Shown here in pieces: positions 34,001 to 41,400 of a stretch of DNA of 64,000 bases. Position numbers and translations under genes: made by a program. How positions within the stretch are numbered: the stretch's first letter is position 1; each line of letters begins with the position of its first letter. The DNA is taken from positions 1 through 64,000 of the forward strand of contig NZ_BMUF01000002.1 in NCBI RefSeq assembly GCF_014650055.1, written 5' to 3'. Under the pieces are notes generated by a model that worked only from the letters and a program-made list of their open reading frames with translations, was not told where the DNA came from and did no database searches. Source of the DNA: Streptomyces malachitofuscus. Its GTDB lineage: Bacteria; Actinomycetota; Actinomycetes; Streptomycetales; Streptomycetaceae.

Positions 34001-35453
34001 CGAGCTCCTCGGCGCCCAGGTGACGGTAGTCGACGCGGGTGGTGCGGCCCTTGTCCTTGATGCGGGAGAGCAGGCGCACGGCCTCCAGCAGGCGCTCGTT
34101 GGGGAGCTTCGCGGCCCGCAGGGGTTCCGGGCTGCCCGGGAGGCGGGTGGCCTGGGCCTCCTGGTCGATCTCGTCGGGCTCGGGAAGGTAGTAGAGGCCG
34201 CCGAGTTCGGGGAGTGCCAGCGCGGGTTCCCCGCCGATGGTGCCGAGGGCGTTCAGGACGCGGACGAGGCCCTGCCACAGGTCGGTGTGGTGGTCGCCCT
34301 TCCGACGGGAGGCGATCCGGCGCAGCCTGGCGGTGGAGAAGTACAGCGCGTAGCGCTCGCGGGCCGCCTGGTTCGCCTTGACCTGCGCCTTGGTGGCCTT
34401 GGGGCCGGGGTGTTCGAGCAGTGCGTCGCGGTCCTCGGCGACGAAGAGGAAGATCAGCTGGTAGGCGAGGCGGAGCAGTTCGTGGTGGAAGTCGTCCAGG
34501 GCGCGGCGGCCTCCGGCCGTGATCGCCTCGGCCAGGTGTGGGTTGTTCTGGAGGAAGCCCGTGCCGAGGACGTTCAGCGCCTTGGCGACCTGGTCGCGCA
34601 GGAGGTTGCGGGAGCGGATGCCGGTCTCGACGGCGAAGTCGCGCCACCACTCCAGGCGGCAGTCCGCGGGGGTCAGCGGAAGCTCGTCGGGGGTGGCGAG
34701 GCCGTCGCCCTCCTCCTCGTCGCCCTCTTCCTCCTCCGCCACGGCTGCCGCCGCCGTGCCCCGGCGCTTCTTCTCGGGCTTGGGCACCAGTTCCAGGCGG
34801 GAGGCGTGCAGCAGCGCGTACATCAGCAGGAAGTCGGAGAAGTCCCCGCCGCCGAAGATCGCTTCGAGGTCGAACTCGACGTACGCGGAACCGACGAGGG
34901 CCGTGGAGTCGCGCAGCAGGCGCAACACCTTGCCGTTGGAGAGGACACCCCACAGATACTTCGGGGAGGCGTTGAGCAGCTCCTGCATCATCGACTGGGG
35001 GGCGCGGGCGCTGCCGGCCGACCAGCGGTCGAGGGGCGTGGTCCAGCCCAGGAGGTGGACGGGGAGGTGGTCCATCCACTGGTGGCTGACCTGGTACGGC
35101 TCGCGGCGGTCGGGCAGCCGGATGCCGCCGCGCCGGGGGGCGAGGCGGCCGTAGCCCAGTTCCTCCAGGAGGGTGAGGAGCCAGACGCGGGTCGCCTTGG
35201 TGGGGTCGGCCTTGCCGTCGAGTTCCCTCAGCTCCTCCTGGAAGGAGGTGTAGGCGGCGCGCAGCGCGTTCCACTTGCGGCTCGCGGCGTCCTCGATGCG
35301 CACGCCGCGTCCGAGCCCGTAGTCGGCGGGGGCGCTGCCGGGCAGTTCGGGGTCGCCGGCGCGGATCTTGGTGAGGAGGTCCGCGGAGAGCAGTCCGCCC
35401 TCGACGCGTACGGCGGCGGAGGCGGGGAGGCGGTCGGGGGCGAGGGCGGTCAC
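31044..35453 (-). CDS. Eco57I/PglX-type adenine-N6 DNA methylase (DrmMI-like)
   Basis: A 1469-aa protein. Motif I (DPSCGSGHFLVAAARRIAL, about residue 558) binds AdoMet and motif IV is NPPW (about residue 838), which marks an N6-adenine methylase of the Eco57I/PglX class. The long N-terminal half has no separate nuclease motif that I can see. The C-terminal third holds a probable target-recognition region (about 990-1265) with markedly lower GC than the rest. The last residues contain a basic KKKRRGKS stretch. The start overlaps the SNF2 gene stop by 4 bases. It may mark self DNA for the two helicases. Confidence 0.88.
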   Translation of the reverse strand: MTALAPDRLPASAAVRVEGGLLSADLLTKIRAGDPELPGSAPADYGLGRGVRIEDAASRKWNALRAAYTSFQEELRELDGKADPTKATRVWLLTLLEELGYGRLAPRRGGIRLPDRREPYQVSHQWMDHLPVHLLGWTTPLDRWSAGSARAPQSMMQELLNASPKYLWGVLSNGKVLRLLRDSTALVGSAYVEFDLEAIFGGGDFSDFLLMYALLHASRLELVPKPEKKRRGTAAAAVAEEEEGDEEEGDGLATPDELPLTPADCRLEWWRDFAVETGIRSRNLLRDQVAKALNVLGTGFLQNNPHLAEAITAGGRRALDDFHHELLRLAYQLIFLFVAEDRDALLEHPGPKATKAQVKANQAARERYALYFSTARLRRIASRRKGDHHTDLWQGLVRVLNALGTIGGEPALALPELGGLYYLPEPDEIDQEAQATRLPGSPEPLRAAKLPNERLLEAVRLLSRIKDKGRTTRVDYRHLGAEELGSVYESLLELVPAREPENELFELKDLVAGNKRKLTGSYYTPSSLIEKLLDTALDPVIERYAASGVPDHLLEIDFVDPSCGSGHFLVAAARRIALRYAVMQHGESQPAPERVREAMAKVVRHCVHGVDINPLAAELAKVSLWLESLTPGEPLAYLDDRIKTGNALLGATPAVLEQGIPDGAFEKLEGDEQKVLTELRKQNDRERKGAEHLPFAERVVRTSTATVRVEAEKVAKIGDHSLAEVRQHARAHKEFEKRPELRHLKRVADVWCASFLWPKHKGAPAPITTNVLRAVEKDVEDGPLPDEGAEAMLRDIVRRNQFFHWHLEFPRVFRVEESVADDVNPETGWQGGFDAVLGNPPWERVKIQKKEWFAARDEKIAAAATASIRDRMIEALATSVDEEGRPNGGDRQLYVEYQFDQRESKGQVTMYRKSGLFPKTGLGDVNTYAVFAEKARQLIGPEGMAGLVLPTGIATDKTTAGFFSDLVERRQMVAVLDFENEEKLFPAVHHSYRYCLFTVSGAKLPTEKTRLAFRARRPDQLDSRQFELNAEGFRTINPNTMTAPVCESPEHLRVLQGQHEAAKGVLWTGERNPWELRLVRMFHMSDDSGYFWSKKALEEMGWTREGNLFREGDRRALPLYEAKLIHHFDSRFSTYENATEAQLRVNTLPRLSDGDHRDPTRLPMPCHWMDEELVEEWMAGDTRKSRPAWGHNWVLAWRDVCRAVDDRTVIPSVLPRVAVGHTTPFMLANETTLPLACLLANLSSFALDFSARQKMQGAHLTYTYLEQLPVLAPTVYAFSAPWTQDAPLAVWIRPRVLELTYTSYEMAPWAKYLGDDGPPFVWDERRRFLMRAELDAAYFHLYGIARADVDLVLDSFRAFKNKQPAVFQDTKDEIVRVYEAMAEGRPFTHPSLTPPPAQGPRHPPGISPLTRVLPAGGPPNPQTASAAKKKRRGKSAPDQLGGGLFGLDEVEGGNVQLDMLNMFGEAEQE

Positions 35454-38400
35454 CGGTCTCCTCCGGAGGCGGGCTGCTGTGCGGCCGGGGCACTGAGGTA
35501 CACGTACACGCCGAGCAGGTCCGGGTCGCCGGACGGCTGGACGTCGATGCGGCGGACGGCGGCGGCGCCGCGTTCGCGTCCGCGCTGGCCGGCGGCCTCG
35601 CGGACCCGCTGGTGGGCATCGCGCAGCCGGTCCGCGAGGAGCTGTCCGCGGGCCCTCAGGTGGTCGTTGATCTCGTCGTCGTCGAGCTCCGCGGCGGCGC
35701 GGGCGGCCTGCTGGTCGCGCAGGGCGGGCAGGGTGTTCAGGTCGGGGGTGGCGGTGAGCAGGGCGGCGGTCTCCTCGTCGGACAGCCAGGTGCGGCCGCC
35801 GTCGTCGCCGGTGCGCCAGGCGAGGACCTGGGCGTCGTCGGCGACCAGGACGCGCGGATCGTCGCTCGCCGTGCGGCCGGGCAGGGTGAGGCGGAAGCGG
35901 TAGCGGGCGAGCAGCAGGACCGTGCGGCGGTCGACGGCACGGGTGCGGATCACGCCGAGGCGGCGGGCGGGGCGTTCCTCGGGGGGCAGGCCGGTGTCGA
36001 CGGCCGCGTCGAGGAGGTAGCGGGCGAGGGCGCGCACCGCGGGGTCGGTGCGGGACAGGGCGTGCTCACCTCGTGCCACGGGGAAGTCCTCGCGGAAGAC
36101 GAGGTCGCGGGCGGCCGCCTTGGCGCGGCCCTTGGCCTTCGCCCTGGCCGCTCCGCCGGGCGCGGCGGTCTGGTCGGAGTCCTCGTAGAAGCCGAGGGCG
36201 TGTTTGAGGCCGGTGGGCAGCGGGTCCACGGGGGCCTTGAAGCCCCGGTCGCGGGCGTCGCCGATCGGCTGGGCGCCCAGCTGGGCCAGGGACTCGCGGG
36301 CGAAGGTGGCGATGTCGCCGGGGTCGCCCAGCGCCTGGCGCAGCGCGTCCAGTTCGGCTTCCACCTCCTCGGGGCGCAGGCCGATGTGGGCGAACTTGGT
36401 GAGGACCTTCGACTCGCGTTCGGCGGCCGACTCCCACTCCTTGTGGAGGGCCTCACGGGCCCGGCCGAAGTCGGGGTCGTCCTCGAAGTCGAGGGTGAGC
36501 TGGCCCTCGGGCTGCTTTCCCCGCAGCAGCAGCGCGCTGGCGAGGGCTTCCAGGACGCCCCGGCCCTGGTCGGGGACGAGGACGGCCACACCGGTCTGAT
36601 CGGCGATGTCCTTGTGCTTCTGGATGAGGACCTTCAGGACGAGTCCGTCGATGCCGGTGTCGGTGTCGTAGACGGTGATCTCGCGGACGCGGCGGCGGGG
36701 CTGGCCGAACCGGTCGACGCGGCCCGCGCGCTGGAGGTGACGCGTGGGGTTCCAGGACAGGTCGTAGTGGATGACGGCGCCGAAGTGCTCCTGGAGGTTG
36801 ACGCCCTCGGAGAGGCAGTCGGTGGCGACCAGGACGTGCCGGCCGCGCCGGGCCGTCAGCTCGTCGACGCGGGCCTGCCGGGCGTCGGGGTGCAGGGTGC
36901 CGGTGACCGCCTCCACGCTCGCGCTGCGGCCCAGCTCCGCCTTGAGGTGCCGGGCCACGTACTCGGCGGTCGGGATGTAGTGGCAGAAGACGATCGGGTC
37001 GTAGCCGTCGACCAGTTGCCGCTTGACCCGGTCGACGAGGGTGCGCAGTTTGGCGTCCGTCGCGGGGCCGGCGAGGGCGTCCGCGCGGTCGGCGAAGTCG
37101 GTGAGGGTCTTGGCCTCGCCCGTGCGTCCCTCGCGGGGTGTTCCCGGGGTGGCGGCGTCCTCGTCCGGGAGGGACGGGAGGGAGCCGGGCACCACGTCCA
37201 TGCCTTCGGCCGTCTCGTCGTCGGCGAGTTCGAAGGCGGCGGCCCGGCCCAGCCTGTCGGCCTCGGCCGGGGTGCGGGTGGCGGCGATCAGGGAGCGGGC
37301 GCGCAGGGTCGCCGCGGCAGCGGCAGGCGAGGACAGGACGCAGCGCAGCAGGGTGAGCGCCGTCCACCAGGACATGCGCTGGTGATGGTCGCCGCCGGGG
37401 CCGCGGACCTGCTGGCGGGTGTGGGCGAGGATGTCGGCGACGAAGCGCGCGTAGTCGGCGTCGAGCCGGTAGAGGGCGTCCTGGGTGTCCCGGTCCTCGG
37501 GGAAGGGCGTGTCCTGGTCGAGGTACCGCTTGATGTCGTGGCGGCGGCGCTGCACGAAGTGGCGGGCCAGCTTGTCGCGGTCGGCGGACCGGGTGGTGTC
37601 CAGGGTACGCAGGGACGGATCAAGGAGACCGGTGAGCTTGGCGAACGCCTGCGGGTCGCCGCTGTGCGGGGTGGCGGTGACGAGAATGAGGTGGCGGTCG
37701 CGGTCGGTGCGGTCGGCGAGCGCGGACAGCAGTTCGTACCGTTTCTGCTGCTCGTTGCCGCCGGTGCCCACGCAGGTGTGCGCCTCGTCGACGATCAGCA
37801 CGTCGGGGCAGTGGTGGCGGAAGGCGTCACGGCGCTCGTCCTGCTTGATGAAGTCGGTGGAGACGACCGTGACCGGGTAGTGGTCGAAGATCGACCGGTC
37901 GGGGTCGTCGATCGCCTTCTGCAGCCGTGCGGCCGTGGACGGGAGGACCAGCTCGGGGTCCATGCCGAACTTGTCGCGCAGCTCGCGCTGCCACTGCTCG
38001 GCGAGCGAGGGCGAGCAGAGCACGGTCATGTTGCGGGCGGAGCCCTGCTCCATGAGCTCCTTCGCGATCAGCGCGGACTCGACGGTCTTGCCGATGCCGA
38101 CGTCGTCGCCGATCAGGAGGCGTACGGGGTCCATGCGCAGCGCCATCATCAGCGGGACCAGCTGGTAGCGGCGGGGTTCGACGGCGACCGCGTTCAGGGA
38201 GCGGAAGGGGCCGGCGCCCGCCGTGGAGGCGATGCGCAGGGCGGTGCGCAGGAGGGAGGCGGAGGCGAAGTCGCCGGCCTCGCCGGGCAGGGCCCGCGGG
38301 CGGCCGAAGCCCGGCTCGCGGACCTCGTCGGGGAAGAGGGCCGCCACGAACTCGCGGTCGCCGTCCAAAGGCTGGGCGAGGACCAGGTCCTCGGTGCTGC

Positions 38401-38473
38401 CCGGGAGGACGACCCAGTCACGGTCCCGGGCACGTACAAGGGTGCCGGGCGAGTGGCCGGCCTGGGCGCTCAT
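35450..38473 (-). CDS. SNF2/HepA-type helicase (DrmD-like)
   Basis: A 1007-aa superfamily-2 ATPase. Motif I is IGDDVGIGKTVES (about 121-133), motif II is DEAH (229-232), motif III is TATPH (266-270), and motif VI is QRAGRVDRFGQ in the second RecA domain. The N-terminal RARDRDWVVLPG is typical of DISARM DrmD and HepA-like proteins. A long C-terminal region (about 650-1007) is of unknown function. It is the middle gene of a three-gene operon with ATGA overlaps at both ends. Confidence 0.9.
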   Translation of the reverse strand: MSAQAGHSPGTLVRARDRDWVVLPGSTEDLVLAQPLDGDREFVAALFPDEVREPGFGRPRALPGEAGDFASASLLRTALRIASTAGAGPFRSLNAVAVEPRRYQLVPLMMALRMDPVRLLIGDDVGIGKTVESALIAKELMEQGSARNMTVLCSPSLAEQWQRELRDKFGMDPELVLPSTAARLQKAIDDPDRSIFDHYPVTVVSTDFIKQDERRDAFRHHCPDVLIVDEAHTCVGTGGNEQQKRYELLSALADRTDRDRHLILVTATPHSGDPQAFAKLTGLLDPSLRTLDTTRSADRDKLARHFVQRRRHDIKRYLDQDTPFPEDRDTQDALYRLDADYARFVADILAHTRQQVRGPGGDHHQRMSWWTALTLLRCVLSSPAAAAATLRARSLIAATRTPAEADRLGRAAAFELADDETAEGMDVVPGSLPSLPDEDAATPGTPREGRTGEAKTLTDFADRADALAGPATDAKLRTLVDRVKRQLVDGYDPIVFCHYIPTAEYVARHLKAELGRSASVEAVTGTLHPDARQARVDELTARRGRHVLVATDCLSEGVNLQEHFGAVIHYDLSWNPTRHLQRAGRVDRFGQPRRRVREITVYDTDTGIDGLVLKVLIQKHKDIADQTGVAVLVPDQGRGVLEALASALLLRGKQPEGQLTLDFEDDPDFGRAREALHKEWESAAERESKVLTKFAHIGLRPEEVEAELDALRQALGDPGDIATFARESLAQLGAQPIGDARDRGFKAPVDPLPTGLKHALGFYEDSDQTAAPGGAARAKAKGRAKAAARDLVFREDFPVARGEHALSRTDPAVRALARYLLDAAVDTGLPPEERPARRLGVIRTRAVDRRTVLLLARYRFRLTLPGRTASDDPRVLVADDAQVLAWRTGDDGGRTWLSDEETAALLTATPDLNTLPALRDQQAARAAAELDDDEINDHLRARGQLLADRLRDAHQRVREAAGQRGRERGAAAVRRIDVQPSGDPDLLGVYVYLSAPAAQQPASGGDR

Positions 38474-41400
38474 CGGTCGCCTCCCCTGTGGTCACGGCCG
38501 ACGCCGAAGACGTCCGGGTATGCGCGCACGGTGTCCTTCCATTCGGGTTCGGCTCCGGCCCTGATCACCAGCCAGCCGTCGTCCATCATGCGGTACTCGT
38601 CCTGCTCGCCGAGCCGGCGTGCGCCGTCGTACTCCAGGAACACGGCGACCTCGGCGCCGGGGAGGTGGAAGACCGCGTCGGCGACGTCGGTGGCCGTCTC
38701 GTCGGGGAGCCGGTGACCGCCGTCGGCGAGCAGGCGCACGAACGCCTCGACGGGGGTGTCCGGTGCCGGCTCCGGGCGCGGGGCGGGTGCCGTCGAAGGC
38801 CGCGGACGCTCCGGGCGTGACTCGTCCCTGGTGACGGAGTGGGCCAGTGCCACCAGCCACGGGGCGGCACGGTGCCGGTCGATGCGGCGGTGGAAGCCCT
38901 GGTTGGAGTACGACAGCAGGCAGTCGTAGCAGCCGAGTTCGCAGCGCTCGGCGGCGCCCTCGGCCCGGTCGAGGTCCTTGCCGTCCTCGTCGTAGTGGAT
39001 GATCCGCAGGGCTTCCTTCGCCACCAGGGCGAGGGCCTTCTCGTCGTCGTACAGGCGGCGCAGCACGCCCGCTCCGCCCTCGGCGCTCTCGACGAAGAGG
39101 GTTCGGCCGCGCCGCTCGGCGTCGGGGAGGTCCTCGCTCTCCAGCTCGGAGTCCTCCAGCTGGAAGTGCGCCTCGATGCCGCGCTCCAAGGCATAGCGCA
39201 GGGAGACGGCGGTGAGGTCGTCGACCGGCTCGGCCAGCCGCACCACGGCGATGTTCTTGGTGTCCTGCGCGTAGGGGATGACCTGGAGGGTGCGCTGCGC
39301 GCGGTCGAAGGACGCCAGCGACTCCTCCTCCGCGGACTCCTCCTGGGCAAGACGCGCCGCCTTGCCCTCCGAAAGCCATCTACCGCTGACGGGGTCGAGC
39401 CAGAAGCCCTGCCCCGAGCGGTCCTGGGCGTCACGCTTGCGGTAGCCGAGGTTGAGGACACGGACGCTCGCCGAGTCCCCGTAGGAGACCTGCGCGAGAG
39501 GCGCCCCGTCCGCGCCGCGCACCTGTGCCCGGTGCACGCCACCGGGCGCATACCGGTATACGGTCCGCAGGTCGAACCCCCGCTTGAGGCGCTCCTCCTC
39601 GTCGGAGGAGATCCGGCGGCGGGGCTCGGCGTGCACCTGCGTGAGCTGCATCAGTTTCGGCAGGGTGCGGTGGAGCGGGACAGCGCAGTTCTCGCAGCGG
39701 TCGGCGCCGTCGACGCGGTCGTGCCAGTAGCCGCAGGCCTCGCAGAGCCTGATGTCGCTGGTCGCCACCTGTCCGGGGCGGTCGCCCATCGGGACGGTCA
39801 CGCGGTCGATGGTGTAGCGGTTGCCCTCGTGGTAGATCAGCGCGCCGGGGCCGAACTCGCCAATCGCGATGAAGCGGGGGCGCTGGATGTAGGCGCCGTT
39901 GCGCTGCCCGTACATCCCGGCCGAACGCTCGCCGGGCACGTAGGCGGCCAGGGGCAGGCGGGGGAAGGAGTAGCCGGGCAGGAAGCCTTCGGAGGCGAAG
40001 TAGCGGTAGGTGTAGAAGTCGGTGTACGACCCGCTGTCGGCCTCGTTGCGCAGCAGTTTCAGCTGGTTCTCGGCCTCGGCCCGCCGCGCCGCGGCGCGGT
40101 CGCGGTCCCTGCGGCTGAGGGAGAGGTCGTTGGCTCGTTGGTGCTGCTGTTCCACCTCGCTCCGCGCGGTGCGGTAGAGGCGGCGCCAGCGCTCGCACGC
40201 CTCGTCGAGACTGGCGAGCGCCTGGCGGACGGTGCGCTCGACCCAGCCCTCGTGCCACCACGAGGAGCCCGAGAGCTCGTCGTGGAGCGGGGTGAGGACC
40301 TCGGTGGCCCTGCCGATGGCACGCAGCCGGGCCGTCTCGCTGTCCAGGTCGGCGCGCACCCGCGGCAGCAGGCCCAGCGGCCAGCGGCCAGCGGCGTCCC
40401 CGGTCCCCGCGTTCTCCGCGTCGAGCACGTCGGTGAGGCGGCTGCCGAGGTGGACGCCCGTCTCGGCGAGCCAGACCGCGTGGACGTGGGAGCGGATCAG
40501 CTCCTCGTTGGCCAGGTCGAGCCGGGGCGGGGTGACGCTGCCGGACACCATGAGACCCGGGCGTCGGAAGTAGTACTGGTCGTGAGGGGAACCGGTCGAG
40601 CAGTAGGTGGTGACAAGGGCGGGCTGGCCACCGCGGCCGGCGCGTCCGGAGCGCTGCGCGTAGTTGGCCGGGGTCGGGGGGACGTTGCGCATCCCGACCG
40701 CGTTCAGCTCGGCGATGTCCACGCCCAGTTCCATCGTCGGCGAGCAGTAGAGGATCTCCAGGTCCCCTTCGCGGAACGCGTCCTCACGGACACGGCGGGT
40801 CGTGGCGTCCACCTGCGCGGTGTGCTCGTGCGCCCTTATGCCGGTGAGTCCGGCGGTCCCGGCGCGGTAGAGGTCGCGGAAGTACGGGTTGACGCGGACG
40901 TCGGCCTCCGCGTCGGTCACCTTGCGCACCGGGTCCGGTTCGGGTCTCGCGCCGTCGCCGGGGAGCCAGCGCAGGGCGGAGGCCCGCAGCTGGTGGCCGT
41001 AGGAGCCGTCACGCTCCTCCTGGACGACGGCCAGCAGCCCGCACTCGCGCAGCACCCGCATCAGGTCGCGGATGACCGCGTCGGCGTCGGCGACCGGGAT
41101 GCGCCTGCCCGCCTGGCCGGGGACGGCGGCGAACTGGCCGACGCGGCGCAGGTAGCGGCCGTACCCGCCGAGTCCGCTGAGATGCACGGTGTCGGCCGCC
41201 GCACCGGTCCGGCCGGGGCCCGCGTAGGCCAGGCGGGCGCGGACACGCGGCTCGCGCGGGGAGAGGGCCCAGGGAGCCACGAGATGCGCCTGGCTGATGT
41301 TGCCGAGCCGGTCGAAGCCCTCCTGGGTGAGGCAGTCCACGTCCACCGCGAGGGAGCGCCGGAGTTCGTCGAGGAGGTCGCGGGCCAGCTGCTCGCGGTG

